Assembly: GCF_030463565.1 (NCBI RefSeq)
Contig: NC_134643.1
Location: 878,001 to 942,000, forward strand
DNA from: Pelecanus crispus
Lineage: Eukaryota; Chordata; Aves; Pelecaniformes; Pelecanidae
Direction of reading: 5' to 3'
DNA length: 64,000 bases
The position numbers were made by a program, and so were the translations under genes. How positions within the stretch are numbered: the stretch's first letter is position 1; every line of letters starts with the position of its first letter. Shown here piece after piece: positions 49,101 to 58,700 of this stretch. Under the pieces are notes generated by a model. That model worked only from the letters and a program-made list of their open reading frames with translations, was not told the origin of the DNA and did no database searches.

Positions 49101-52100
49101 CTTTTCAGTTCTAACTCTGACATGACTTTCGGACTAGCAGCTCCTTTGCCCAGTGCCATCTTCTCTCCAGTACCTCTTCCTAATCTTCCATTATCTCCTT
49201 CACTCTTCCTTATCTTCTCCTTTTTTAGAAATTGAGATTTTCACTGTCTCACTTCCTCCCCAGAACTCCCTTTTGCCTTTTCTCTCCTCTATCTCCATAA
49301 AAAGAAATAAAAGGGGGATATAATTGCAAAAAAACAAAATTAAAACCATACAGCCATATATAGATATACACATCATCACCCAGATTATGCATGATGGACC
49401 GTTTCCTCCCCGACCGCATACATGCTGCGCTAAGATCTCTGCTGTCGCAGACAAGCCTTTGCTATACGTGCGCAAGAGGACTCCAAGAGCCCACGGAAGG
49501 GCCCAGTTGCCAGCTGGTACGACTGCCATGAGGTACAGCTACCGCATCCAAAAAAACCCAAACAGCTTTTCTTGTACTCATTTCTAGACAGCGCTTCGCA
49601 CTGGGCCAAAAAAATTCCTTTTTTGCTTAAGTAAAACTAGACCGGAGTTGCTAAAATTGTTCTTGCTAGGGAAGGAAGCGCTAACTTACCCAGAGCGCCT
49701 TGTTTCCAGCAATGTCAGAAGAACTTGTGTTCCATTCACTATGCAATTTTCAGTCTGTTCTCCATCAAACATATTCTTTAGGAGCTGCTCCACACATTCC
49801 TGCCTGTTGATCAATACACACACAGTAGCAGTATAAGAATTAGAAATATTTGGCGCTTGCTTTAATCACCAAAAAAATCCACTTCTGGGTTTTCTGGAAG
49901 AAAAAGGCTGCAATTTTTTTTTTTTTTTTTTTGAGAAAGAATAAAGACATTCCACTCTGAAGTCTCACATGACAAGAATGGCTCTACACCAGGCTTCTGA
50001 ACTTGCTTACTCACCACTAAGGCAAGACCTGGCCATAAACACCTAGACTCCAAACCAAACTGACATTCTCCTTTATCAACAGGATATACCTCTTGGTTAT
50101 AAACCGGAAGACAACCAACAGGTTAACTCAGTCAATTTAATTCATTAAAGACAACATGCAGCTATTAGCTGATAGTCTAAAATTATCCGTCAGAATTGCG
50201 GGGGACAGCCAACAAACAGTGGAAGCTGACCCTTATCATCTGCCACTGGCAGACAATGATCCAGGACCTGGAAACAGAGGCCAACGAATGTAAACTGGAA
50301 ATAATATGCACACTTTTAGTAGTCTCGGCTATTATCCCCTTAAAATATTTTAATCAATTCGCCATCTCTTTGAGCCCTTAAGCCCAGATGAGATGCCTCC
50401 CAAACCCCGACAGATTTGGGGCCAGGTGGAGGGATCACCAAGGAAAGCGTTGAAGACTGCTGGAGTCTGAATGAATAACGACACTGGTCCTTTCCAGCAT
50501 TAAAAATTATTCTGACACTCAAGCATGGCCTTAGATTTAAATAAGAATGAGCACAAAGGTAACAGCCCACCTCTCCCTCTACTATTTCCACGCTAAACGA
50601 ATGATGGATTTGAGGCACAGGAGGTTCAGGCCGGTACCGTCACTGGTCTGCAGCGACTCGACCGCAGCAGCGCCTGCTTCCACCTTGCTATTCAGATGCT
50701 TTCCCACGCTAATTCTGCGGCTGTTAATGACAGTTCTCCAAAATCCAGTACTCAGCAACTGCCTTTCTCGGCTTGCTAAGTCACATGTCCAGCTAAAAAC
50801 AGTATTACTCAAGTTCACAGTCTAATTTTTACTATTTTCTAACATTTGAAAAAATCTCATTTACATTTGTATAAATAAAATATGATATAAAAATGTAAAG
50901 CACATGAATAATGCATGAGATAGAATTATTTTAATAAGCAGCATCTAAATACACTCCATCAGCACAAGCACAAGAGGCAGAGTCAGGAAAAAGAAGTAAC
51001 AGTTTACCGTGATTAACAGAATTCACTTTTATTGCATACAGCCAGCGGTTATTGAAAATCTAAATTTGATATTTATTCCGTAACCCTGATCGTGGCTCCT
51101 TCTTGCTGCACTAGCTGTTCATTAATTCATGATTCATAGATTAAAAAAAGTTATCCAAAGATCAAAAAAGGTTACCAGTAATGCTCGGAAAAACTGGCCA
51201 AGAAAAGTCATGAGATACGTGACCTTCAGCAGAAAGGTAGAGTCATGCAAAAAAATCACTTTTGTTCAAAATATTTTTTTCTTCTAAACAGTGAAGGGGT
51301 ATAATGACTTTCAGAAGTGCTGTTTGAAAGCACAAAAATATTTTTATTTATCTCACGGAAGTTACAGGTAGTACTTGAAAACAGGCCAGGCGTATACACC
51401 GAGAACACCAGGGAAGTGAGGGCGACTGGGAGGGAAAGCGAAGAAGCTAAAGAGCATCTGAGTAAAGTATGAGCCAAACTTCAAACTGCAGCTTTGTAGA
51501 ATTCTTGGTGCAATCAAGGAAACTTGCTTAAATTCTACCACCAGTGTCACAGGGCTCTCATGAAAGACCACGGGCAGCGATCTTCTGCCCGCCCCAGCAG
51601 GGTTCCCCACCCCTCTCCGAAACTACTGAGAAAGTCTAAAATTACCGAAAAAGTCTGAAAGTAGGGCGTTCTCGACGGCCCAGCACACCTCCCACCGCAG
51701 TGAACCCCGACCCTCGTTAAAGGTCCTGGACTTCCCAGGTGAGATGCCCAAGCTGGAGGCTCACCTCCAAACTTTGAAGGGCTCAAAACCGATACAGACT
51801 TGATGCGACGCTGAAGGCTCCACAACCAGGGATGCAGCCTACACTGAAAATCCCACGCTGCGCTATTTGGGAAGAAAATATTGTGGTAGGGCATGGGACA
51901 AAAGGCCAGGTCTGCCTTACTTCTGCAGGCGCAGTAAAGGAAGGAAAGCATTTAAGAAAGAGCGTTTCCTTGCAGGGGCAGAGTTACACGGCAAGCCCGT
52001 GGAAGATCCTGCACGCGTCTGCAGAGCCCACGGCTCCTCGGCGCTCGCGTGCAGCACGATTCACGGCCCGTTGTCACCCACACACATCAGCTCCTGCCCC

Positions 52101-55100
52101 AACAGGCGCCCCTGGTGCTCACGTACGAACTGCCAGTTCAGAATCAGGAGAAAATAACAGCCATGCCACACAAATTAAGCAAGCTCTGGGTCAACAAAAA
52201 CATGTCAAAGAGGAATTTTAAGCCCTAGTTACAGATGCTCTATTATTCACTGCAAGGCTTGTTTCATCCCTTTTCTGTCAAAATGGCACCTTTAAGCCTA
52301 AAAGAACTTCTTTTTGGTTTTAATCTCATGTTGAATCTCCAGGAAATGTTTTTAGGTTTGAAGCAAATATAGGAAGCGGTAAACACGCTAACACGAGTAA
52401 TTTAAAACTACGTTATAAAGAGCAAAGAAACAATGCCAAGGGAATAGACTAAACTTGAAAAATCAGCATTTTCTGGTACACAACTCATACTTAGCATTAT
52501 TTGGGAAATAACTCCCAATAAAAATACTCTTTGAAAGTGCAAGTTTCTTATCAATATATTCCCTCTGTAACATTAGACAAGTTAGCTCTGAATTTAAAAA
52601 ACAAAACCAAACCCAAACTTCAAATGAAAAAAGTTCTTCCAAGTTTTACTGCAAGTTGTCTGGACATACAACCGCAGGTTCTGAAAAGTACTGAGCACGG
52701 CTAGCTGGGATCACAAGCATCCTTACATCTTGAAAAAATTCAAGAGAACCCCTTCTATCAAATGTAACTTTAAAAACCTGAAGTACTACAAATGCTTCTT
52801 TTGCTGACTACACACTAGTGCCATTTTATCACTAGATTGCATCTTTAGAACAACCCAACACACCCCAAGAGTTTCCAAACGGTGGAATTCACTAGATTCC
52901 CCTCCCCACAATTACTTTAGTGACAGACTACCTTCAAGTAAGTTATACAACGTATCTGCAAACATGACAAAACGCTTAGGAACCAAAACAGCTTTTCGAC
53001 TTCTCCAGCCAAACTACCAGGGCTAATAAAAGACAATAATACCTCTATTTACAAATCCTGTCTGCAATGTTTATCAGCCAGAAGGCAGAAAATGATTAAA
53101 CCAATTATGTATCTGTGTTGTGACATATCATCTCTAATTAAAGCATTGCACAATGTTTCTGAGACATGGTGAGAGCTCATGATGGTCGCAGGTGACAGGA
53201 CTTTGAGGAGAAAGAAGTAGCTGACGCTAACTCTAAAGTATTAAGGGATCCACAGGGATGGGAGAGAGAGGAGATCTGAATTGTCACGTCTAGCCCTAGT
53301 GCCACAAATAATGGAATGACTTTTTGAATGATGAGGGAGGGCTAGGGGGGCATTTAAAGTATGCAAGCTTACTTCTTTCAGGGTTCAACCAAATTTGGAG
53401 AATAAAACCAGAGAGATTAATGATTCAGTCTTAGTAACAGGCAGGCAGGCAATCTTTGGTGAGACGTATCAGGCAGTATCTCAGCATCGCCTTACCTCTG
53501 TGGAAGAGCACGCAACCCAAGGTTCACATTAAGTTAAGAAATCTACCACCGATATTTGACTCAGGAGCCAAAAATAGCATGCCAGAGGAGACTCAGAGCT
53601 TGTAAGGAGACCTCAGCAAAGGTTGGAAGGCAAGCTGATAACGCCCCGTACTAAGTGCATGGTGACGTGCAAGCTACTACAGTGAGAGAACTCCTTCTGT
53701 TGTCACAGCATTTTCTTCCCAATTTTGAAGAACAGGAACCTGACGATCTGAAATCCATCTGTACGGTGCAACACGTTTACCAGCGGGGAATAAGAGCCAC
53801 CGATCGGCCAAGTATGACTGAAGCCTTGCACCTAAAGTCACGCGTGGCACCAAGGAACACTCAACAGGGGAATTTTAAGATTTGCCTTTGTGGAATCTCC
53901 CTCAACTACTGCCACTGCATTTTAACACACGAGCATTGCCTTGCCTTGAATTAGACTGTGAGCTTTGGGGATCATCAACCCCGATCTCCTGCCTTCAGAC
54001 AGAACTACAAACCCCAGAAAGCTCACAAGGTGGTTAAGTGATGCTGCAGTTTAAAAGCAGTATTCAATGGCTGGCACAAACGTCAAGAGTTAAGCAAAGG
54101 TTTGACATGCATAGTTTGTGTCTCTAGAGCTATCAGTAAGCGACGGTATCAGTAGCAATTAGTTTAGCAACACTCGTCTGACAAGTACTTACGATTCCAG
54201 TGCTGTGAGAAGTGGATCAGGCTCAGGTATATCCTGGAGTTGATTGCTCTGGTCTCTGCTCAATCTTATGATATCACACAGGGTCTGGGAAGCATTTGAT
54301 TGCCTCTGTAAACAATGACACGGAGCACATTTCAGTGCTAACGTCTTAACTTGCCTCATCCTGGCTGTCAGAGAAAATTTAACATAGCTGGGAATGCAAG
54401 AAACTGAATAAATCAATTTTTCAGAACAAGCGCTACCATGCTTTAGATATTCATCTGTTATATTTAACGTTGATGCGAATTACTAGAAACATTAACAGAT
54501 TTTAAAATCAAAGAGGAGGTCTTCCGTTCATTTAACAATTAAATGCAGTTCAAGATTTCGGAAAGTGAGGACTCTTTTTTTATCTTCCCGACCAAGTGCG
54601 TTAACTCGCAAATTTCAAATACAAGTATTTCGTTCTTCTCACTACTCAGGAGGTTTCCTGCATGAAGAAAAATAAACGGCTTGATAAAACCCTTTACACT
54701 TTAATTACTACAAATTAAAAAGGCTTTTAAAGTAGTATTTTGATAAATGAATCGTCTCATTCTGGCTATCGATCAAAGACTCTCTGTAGCTACTGTGTGT
54801 ATAAGATCTTACGCTGTAAGTTAGCATTCACCCCTAAGATAGCACTGCCGAAGGCACACAAATCAGCACCTTCCTTCCCATTTTTTCTCTCAGAAGGGGC
54901 AATTTTTGCTGCGATGAGGTGAGGGCATCGTATTGGCAGCGTTAGCTCTACACCAAAGGAATCCCGCGCCATCCGGTTCGCTTCGCTGCTGGCACTGACG
55001 GCAATCCGGTAACAAGAGCCCCCATCCCCGGTGAGCCAAGCAGGCCGGCCGGAGCGCACCACGCCGCTTGCGTTCTCCCTGCTCAGCATCGGGGACAGCA

Positions 55101-55781
55101 GTCAACACCCAAACGTGAAACGATGGTGTCGGAAACTGAAATCCAGACCTAGAGCTCCTGGCTCGGATGTTTTGTGAAAATTATTGAAAGAAAAAAAAAA
55201 AAGGCGGGGGGAGGAGGGAACAAAAAGAGAGCACTCGTATAATTTAATTATTATTACATCTCATATTAATTATATGAGAACTCAGCATGTTCATGGGCTC
55301 AAGAATTGCACCTTGTAGGTTTTGTATCTGAATACCTACTTACTCACGGCCTAAAAAGAATTGAAAATTACAGTGAACTCGTTAATTTAAGAAGTTTTGC
55401 AACAGCTTGTTTCAAACAGCAGGTTCCTACTTAAAAACAAGTTACCACTGACTGTAGATACTGAGGCAAACTGATGCAGCAGCAGAACAAACCAAGAAAT
55501 TGGTAGTAAAACGAGTCCCAACCAGACTGAAAATACAACAAAACATTTGGGAATTGAGCTTGGCAAGCAGAGGACAGGATGCCCACCCACACAGATCATC
55601 CCTCGTTATCTCCTTCCGTAGGTCACCCGGGCACTATCAGAGACAGAGAGAGATTCTTCTGGGCCGTACAGGACCCACGACCCACAAAGACAGGACTTAG
55701 TCTCGTCATACTCACATCCTCATCCTGGCTTGAATGGATCAGTTCCACGAGTCTCTGAATGATTTTTGCTTCATTAAGCCA
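16108..55781 (-). CDS. PPP6R2: PPP6R2 (SAPS2), PP6 regulatory subunit 2; 3' 19 coding exons
   Basis: This entry spans the coding exons listed separately below, joined 55716-55781, 54193-54305, 49690-49803, 48340-48466, 47688-47840, 46704-46907, 45984-46048, 42633-42748, 40408-40493, 39977-40057, 37913-38010, 35257-35314, 33657-33784, 32577-32752, 30948-31110, 30446-30534, 29085-29292, 18121-18276 and 16108-16159 on the minus strand. All borders are GT-AG, phases agree throughout, and the sum is 751 codons including TGA. The product matches what I remember of human PPP6R2 better than PPP6R1 or PPP6R3, for example [15 protein letters not shown] and [16 protein letters not shown] proteins bind the PP6 catalytic subunit PPP6C through the N-terminal SAPS domain and connect it to ankyrin-repeat subunits and substrates. 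About 190 N-terminal residues, including the start, lie off the right edge. Residue numbers below count from the first visible codon. Confidence 0.96.
16924..17352 (-). mobile_element. CR1 LINE 3'-end fragment
   Basis: Plus-strand sequence opens GAATCATAGAATCGTTTAGG, the reverse complement of the CR1 3' terminus, and ends CCGCTCCTCATAAGA, the complement of the conserved TCTTATGAGGAGCGG. It is therefore a 5'-truncated CR1 inserted on the minus strand, in the same direction as PPP6R2, within the last intron. A frame reading [12 protein letters not shown] is a shadow of CR1 noncoding sequence. Confidence 0.93.
18121..18276 (-). CDS. PPP6R2: PPP6R2 coding exon W18 (C-terminal tail)
   Basis: Residues 682-734: [20 protein letters not shown], then [20 protein letters not shown] and [14 protein letters not shown] did not recognise this peptide by itself. 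It is supported by a CCACACAG acceptor, a GTGAGA donor, an open frame across all 156 nt and phases that fit W17 (needs one base) and W19 (supplies two). It is less certain than the others because the distance to W17 is 10.8 kb. Confidence 0.85.
22185..22265. repeat. (AAATAAG)-rich low-complexity tract
   Basis: Imperfect repetition of AAATAAG and AAGTAAATAAG words on the plus strand. Confidence 0.8.
24128..24187. repeat. 3 x 19 bp tandem repeat with a 16-bp perfect palindrome
   Basis: Units start at 24,133, 24,152 and 24,171 with the sequence AAATTTCTGCAAAATGGCA, the third diverging near its end. The left end forms the perfect palindrome TGCAGAAATTTCTGCA (24,128-24,143). Confidence 0.9.
29085..29292 (-). 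CDS. PPP6R2: PPP6R2 coding exon W17
   Basis: Residues 613-682. It starts [20 protein letters not shown], goes on [20 protein letters not shown] and ends with [18 protein letters not shown]. The first half is the clearest SAPS2 signature in the window. The second half resembles the SAPS3 tail (TVDAKTETAVF). Acceptor TTCTCAG; donor GTGCGA, which lacks the usual A at +3 and is followed by a 10.8-kb intron. Confidence 0.95.
30446..30534 (-). CDS. PPP6R2: PPP6R2 coding exon W16
   Basis: Residues 583-613, [20 protein letters not shown] then [10 protein letters not shown], ending one base into a Phe codon. [14 protein letters not shown] matches human SAPS2 and contains an SP site (SSPV) that is a plausible proline-directed phosphosite. 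Acceptor TACTTTAG, donor GTAAGT. The downstream 1.15-kb intron (29,293-30,445) has nothing recognisable. Confidence 0.95.
30948..31110 (-). CDS. PPP6R2: PPP6R2 coding exon W15
   Basis: Residues 529-583: [20 protein letters not shown], then [20 protein letters not shown] and [28 protein letters not shown] and [12 protein letters not shown] are conserved in human SAPS2; SAPS3 has related WSANFDVP and GWASFSEF motifs. Acceptor TCTCCAG, donor GTGAGA. The intron to the left is 413 bp and empty of repeats. Confidence 0.95.
32577..32752 (-). CDS. PPP6R2: PPP6R2 coding exon W14, variable acidic linker
   Basis: Residues 470-529. It opens [20 protein letters not shown], continues through a run of five Glu ([15 protein letters not shown]), an Asn-rich ANNNKNN stretch and a Ser/Asp-rich end. 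It is low in complexity, predicted disordered, and poorly conserved with the human protein outside RFGA. Acceptor GATTTAG, donor GTAAAG. The phases fit W13 and W15 exactly, which supports it despite weak similarity. The intron that follows (31,111-32,576) has no recognised element. Confidence 0.93.
33657..33784 (-). CDS. PPP6R2: PPP6R2 coding exon W13
   Basis: Residues 428-470: [20 protein letters not shown], then [20 protein letters not shown] and RT. SLFEACC-ERIQ-FDD...EDIWE is conserved through the SAPS family and is very acidic. Acceptor TTTTAG, donor GTAAGG. The intron to the left (32,753-33,656) shows nothing of note. Confidence 0.96.
35257..35314 (-). CDS. PPP6R2: PPP6R2 coding exon W12
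   Basis: Residues 408-427, [21 protein letters not shown] 58-nt micro-size exon between a TTTGCAG acceptor and a GTAAGT donor. The first base completes the Asn codon from W11. Human SAPS2 has the same peptide with minor changes at the end. The following intron (33,785-35,256) has no recognisable element. Confidence 0.95.
37913..38010 (-). CDS. PPP6R2: PPP6R2 coding exon W11
   Basis: Residues 376-408: [20 protein letters not shown] then [12 protein letters not shown] and two bases of an Asn codon. This block is nearly identical in human SAPS2 and SAPS3. Acceptor GCTCAG, donor GTAAGT. The intron to its left (35,315-37,912) has A-runs at 36,529-36,560 and 36,651-36,663 and nothing I can name. 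Confidence 0.96.
38101..38650 (-). mobile_element. Probable ancient CR1/L3-like LINE 3' fragment
   Basis: Plus strand begins AAATCATAGAAAACTGATGA and includes CACCTACTCCAACCCCC, then CTCTTGACCAAGCGGACC and CTCTACTCATTCTCAGCACT. These are diverged versions of the antisense 3' region of old CR1 elements. Divergence is high, so the family is uncertain. It sits in the W10-W11 intron. Confidence 0.55.
39977..40057 (-). CDS. PPP6R2: PPP6R2 coding exon W10, candidate recursive-splice exon
   Basis: Residues 349-375, 27 whole codons: [20 protein letters not shown] then NELSLQQ. The segment is acidic with Ser residues next to Asp/Glu, typical of casein kinase 2 sites. The acceptor is TTTCAG and the donor is GTGAGC. 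The exon's own first six bases are also GTGAGC, so a good 5' splice site sits directly behind the 3' splice site. Exclusion would keep the reading frame. The downstream intron (38,011-39,976) carries a probable ancient CR1. Confidence 0.95.
40071..40095. repeat. 25-base A-run (poly-T before exon W10 on minus)
   Basis: On the transcribed strand this is T25 located about 14-38 nt upstream of the W10 acceptor, ending GTCCTTTTTTCAG. It forms most of the polypyrimidine tract of that splice site. Confidence 0.95.
40408..40493 (-). CDS. PPP6R2: PPP6R2 coding exon W9
   Basis: Residues 320-348, [20 protein letters not shown] then [25 protein letters not shown] is conserved in SAPS1-3 and closes the folded part of the protein. 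Acceptor TTACAG, donor GTGAGA, phase 0 at the 3' end. The next intron is only 350 bp and carries the poly-T tract described separately. Confidence 0.96.
40860..41389 (-). mobile_element. Solo LTR of an avian endogenous retrovirus
   Basis: The plus strand runs from TGCTGGGTTGACCCCAGCCA to CAGCCAGACCCAGTACA, ends TG...CA. I recognise it as the reverse complement of the widespread bird LTR that begins TGTGCTGG. No internal retroviral sequence flanks it, so it is a solo LTR of about 530 bp. The place where I expect the TATA region (about 41,115-41,130) reads CTCCTACCGCTGAG and has lost the TATA-like word. No clear target-site duplication is visible. It lies in the W8-W9 intron of PPP6R2. Confidence 0.8.
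41726..42244 (+). mobile_element. CR1 LINE 3' end with two consecutive tails
   Basis: Starts in the CR1 word CTGGAGAGGAGGAGGCTGAG and follows the CR1 3' region to a first tail (CTTCCCAACCTCAGTGATTC, near 42,075). An unrelated linker with AATGCAGCCCCCAAGG follows, then a second CR1 tail (from about 42,145) ending ATGTTTCTATGATT. It is antisense to PPP6R2. It shares body, linker and second tail with the copy at 59,882-60,440. Confidence 0.9.
42633..42748 (-). CDS. PPP6R2: PPP6R2 coding exon W8 (end of SAPS domain)
   Basis: Residues 281-320, with [20 protein letters not shown] followed by [16 protein letters not shown]. The G[MR][12 protein letters not shown] motif is a hallmark of SAPS proteins. 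Acceptor TTTCCAG, donor GTACAT, which is weaker than its neighbours because position +3 to +6 reads ACAT. The 2.1-kb intron that follows (40,494-42,632) holds a chimeric CR1 and an LTR, both listed separately. Confidence 0.96.
42749..45983 (-). other. PPP6R2 intron W7-W8
   Basis: No transposon recognised. Contains an A/C-rich low-complexity stretch (45,268-45,342) of CCAAA/CAAAC words and A-runs. Confidence 0.6.
45268..45342. repeat. A/C-rich low-complexity (CAAAC-type)
   Basis: Repetition of AAACC, CAAAC and CCAAA words on the plus strand. Similar shorter stretches occur at 9,875-9,910 and 63,255-63,302. Confidence 0.8.
45984..46048 (-). CDS. PPP6R2: PPP6R2 coding exon W7 (SAPS domain)
   Basis: Residues 260-281, [20 protein letters not shown] then IQ. 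A small exon of 65 nt between a CCTCTAG acceptor and a GTAAGG donor, ending two bases into a Gln codon. LFQKC-LVQRIL-AWE is shared by all SAPS paralogs. The 3.2-kb intron after it (42,749-45,983) contains an A/C-rich low-complexity stretch at 45,268-45,342 and an A-run at about 43,271, and no gene. Confidence 0.95.
46704..46907 (-). CDS. PPP6R2: PPP6R2 coding exon W6 (SAPS domain and variable loop)
   Basis: Residues 192-259, 68 whole codons, phase 0. It starts with the invariant [18 protein letters not shown] and passes into a hydrophilic, less conserved stretch rich in Thr, Asn and Glu (residues about 222-253), ending NIMITH. Such a loop is also variable between human SAPS1, 2 and 3. Acceptor TTTCCAG, donor GTAAGT. 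The following 655-bp intron (46,049-46,703) has no recognisable element apart from an A-run just right of exon W7. Confidence 0.96.
47344..47437. repeat. 2 x 47 bp tandem duplication
   Basis: Copies 47,344-47,390 and 47,391-47,437 start CAACATACCCAAG and end GCATAC(A/G)CAC. They differ at only a few positions, so the duplication is fairly young. It lies in the W5-W6 intron. Confidence 0.9.
47688..47840 (-). CDS. PPP6R2: PPP6R2 coding exon W5 (SAPS domain)
   Basis: Residues 141-191, 51 whole codons, phase 0 to phase 0. It begins [20 protein letters not shown] and continues with [17 protein letters not shown], then STMNLLL. Acceptor CTGATAG, donor GTGAGT. The [13 protein letters not shown] and [11 protein letters not shown] segments are diagnostic of the SAPS domain. 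The intron after it (46,908-47,687) contains a 2 x 47 bp tandem duplication, listed separately. Confidence 0.96.
48340..48466 (-). CDS. PPP6R2: PPP6R2 coding exon W4 (SAPS domain)
   Basis: Residues 98-140. It reads [20 protein letters not shown], then [22 protein letters not shown]. The conserved HGIEPRL-DFHQLLL block identifies it as SAPS2; PPP6R3 has a RGRLGSFHELLL version. Acceptor TTGACAG, donor GTAAAG, ending in phase 0. The 499-bp intron that follows (47,841-48,339) shows no repeat. Confidence 0.96.
49690..49803 (-). CDS. PPP6R2: PPP6R2 coding exon W3 (SAPS domain)
   Basis: Residues 60-98. It encodes [20 protein letters not shown] and then the strongly conserved [10 protein letters not shown] segment. 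The first base completes a Ser codon and the last two bases (GG) start a Gly codon. Acceptor CAACAG, donor GTAAGT. The phases match exons W2 and W4. The next intron (48,467-49,689) carries nothing I recognise beyond short pyrimidine-rich stretches at 49,150-49,300. Confidence 0.96.
54193..54305 (-). CDS. PPP6R2: PPP6R2 coding exon W2 (SAPS domain)
   Basis: Residues 23-59 plus two bases of codon 60, opening [19 protein letters not shown] and ending [10 protein letters not shown]. The acceptor is TTTACAG and the donor is GTAAGT. The segment [16 protein letters not shown] is one of the most conserved parts of all three SAPS paralogs. The long intron that follows (49,804-54,192) has a T-run near 49,914-49,932 on the plus strand and otherwise no repeat I can name. 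Confidence 0.96.
55716..55781 (-). CDS. PPP6R2: PPP6R2 coding exon W1 (SAPS domain)
   Basis: This is the first PPP6R2 exon in the window, residues 1-22, [20 protein letters not shown] followed by ED. It begins after a CCTCCAG acceptor and ends at a GTGAGT donor, in phase 0 at both ends. It belongs to the helical-repeat SAPS domain. The human counterpart reads [22 protein letters not shown] from memory. The preceding exon is not within the next 8.2 kb to the right, so the upstream intron is longer than that. The downstream intron (54,306-55,715) holds an A-run at about 55,190 and nothing else I recognise. Confidence 0.95.
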
Positions 55782-58700
55782 CTGGAGGGAAAGGAAGGGG
55801 AAAAGAAAATCCTTGTTTGGTATCACAGAATTCAAAACAAGAGGGTCTTCCCGAAGCTTTGCACAACACAGGCTTTTCAAGAAGGGAAAGCCCTTTCCTT
55901 CGATTTCATAATCAAAGCCACAGGCGATACACAACCTCCCCGAGGCAGAGAGAGATGCATTTGAATTTGCATCAATATGTGCACCCTGCCCATGGCACTA
56001 AAACCCCAAATACCTTTGGAAAACACGGAACAGAGCAGTCCTAAGTATTACCTCATGTGAAGCAGCGTTAGCGTAATTATCAACATGTTCTTCTACCGTT
56101 TCCTATTCCTGCAGTCATACTACTGTTCCCACTAAATAATTTCTCAGACTTTGAGATGACATATCAATGCTGCTGTTACACCTCGTCTCCCTCTATTCCA
56201 ACTTCAGACCATTTCCTTTTCCTAGTGCAACCTATCACTTTATCTCCCTTTCCCGACCGCATGCGACCCAAGTACGCCAGCCGCAAACGATATGTTCCAG
56301 TTCCTCCCTTCCCAGCTTCACCTGCAAGCTCAACGTCTCATTTCCACCCATCCATTTTCACTCAAGTTTCTACGGTCTTCATCCCAGGCAAACTGCTGGA
56401 TGTCTAACGTTAATCAAACTACTCAGTCAAATCAGTCAAACTAAGGCATTCTCAGTTGCTTTTGAAATGACTGACCAAACATTAATTAAAAGGAAAAAGA
56501 CTTTGGAGGTTTCTGCAATGATATAATCTTCCATCACTCTTCAGATGAGTCATGGAGAAAATAAACACTCTCCTGCCTTCCACTGCTCTATAAGAAGGCT
56601 CTACACATATATTCTCCCCTTGAACACTCATTTTTTTTATCTATTTACATGACTTCAACTATAATCGTTACGTTAACTCTTGATGAGCTTTGCGCTAATA
56701 ACCCTCCTACAGATCGCATCCTTTCCTCTCCAGTGCCATGTTGAGTATGATGTATGTCTGACTTAAAACAAAAATTCCAGATTGCCATTTCTAGTGACTT
56801 TTCCCATTAATAATACTGCTGTTTTCTTACTAAGTCTGAAATATCTGACTTTGGCTCCTTTCTGGTATCTCTTATTATTGCAAAAATACTAATCTTGTCC
56901 AAAACTCTTCCCAGCATATAGCTGGGAAATCAAGTATTTCATTCAAGACTGTATTTTCACATCTTGTTTCTGTAATTTCTTCTTCCCAACATCCAGCTTA
57001 CCCAAAAATTTTAAAAAAATGGATTCCCAAGACATTTTTCCCCACCAGTCTCGCTACCAACCTATCTCTTCAGATCCTTCCACTGGTTTCTAGTTTCCCA
57101 GCATGAAAATTATCAAGCCCATCACAGTAGAGCTGATCCCTGCTGTGTCTTAATGCATCGGTCTTGCCATCTCCACTCCACTAACAAAGCAACCGTCCGT
57201 TCCCTCTTTGCTCGTTCTGTCTGCAAGCATCTTTCCTCATCTCCCTGTGCTCGGATATGACTACTGAAGTCCTTTCAAATCCTAAGACTCAGTCTTCTGA
57301 TGACAGCTCAGGTAGCTGTCAATTAGCAATTTACCAAAACAGCTTCATCAACATTAATGAAATTCTCCTCGTTTGTATCTTCTAAAATCCAGCTGCTCCA
57401 ATCTATCAGTTATGCCCCCTGGCAGTCTCTGTAACAATAAAATGACCCATCCCTCCTCCCCCTCTCTCTGCGCTATATTTGCCTGTTGCATTTTGCATCA
57501 TCAGTTACACACCCCACGTCTGCACAGCACCATGATTACGAGTTCACATTTTGGCTGCAGTCTCTGGGAATTCCCACAGTATTAGCACATTGCACAACTT
57601 CAATTAAAAAAAAAACAAACCCCTTATATCAATTTGTACCTGCAAGTTTCCTTTCTTCAAATAGTAAGCTCCGCAGATATGGTACAGTGGGTACTCCAGC
57701 CTGTTTGTTGCTTCTTGCAGAACCTACCTGCCAGTCCGTGTCAGCAGAGGAATTTTCACCTATCGAAGTTTCACCTACTCCGATGACTTCCACAGCCCAG
57801 AGGAAAACTTCTTATTAACACTCCTGCACCAAATACGTTTTCTTTCCCTTGCAGAGCGCAGCAAGTTAAATCCCAGCCCTCCACTGTAGTTTCAACTTTA
57901 TGCTGTATCAACATCCTCCCTCAAGCCCCACATCGGCTGAGCCTATGGGCATTATTAATTAAAATTGGGAGTTACACAATAAGCAAGGATAAGAAGGTTT
58001 GCTCTTTTTGCCTGGACTGCCATAATAACGGGCTCTGGGGGGAGTTGGATGGCCACAGAGAGAAGTCCTGAAGGGAGAGAAGCATGATCATTCATCTGAA
58101 CAAAGGAATTACTCTTCCTGGGAACTGAGGGACTCAGAAAATTAAATTTCAAAGGAAAAAAAAAACCCAACTGAAATAATCTGTTAAGAACAGAAGAGCA
58201 ACATCAAAAATTGGTGAATTAAGCAGCACCTAGTAAACCCAGAAGAGATCAATTCCTCTCTCTTGAGGCTGTTGTTGAAGAGATGGACTTTGACATTCAC
58301 AAGAAGAGGAATACTCTGTAATCGACTCCTCAAAGGAAAGCTGTGACGCTTGCAGGACCTACCTACCTGGACCAAAGTACAACAGCATTACCCTCAGCAT
58401 CTCCCTTAAGAGTCACACCTGAAACACAAACTCTTCTGACCACATGCAACTCAGCAGCGTGTTTACTCTCACTGATAAACGACACACTTGTAAGGAATTC
58501 ACGGACAGAAAACTTGCGCGTATGGGCAACATGAATTATTCTACGGGAAGACTGCAAGAGGCACGGCCAGCAAGCAGGAGGCGGTTGATGGAGCCGTTGT
58601 TTGTTGTCCGCGAACAACCCAGGCTCCTGTTTGCCGCCTCCTGATGAGGGAGCATTGGGCTTGGGCCCAACTGCTGCTGGGGAGCACCTGTATCACCTAT

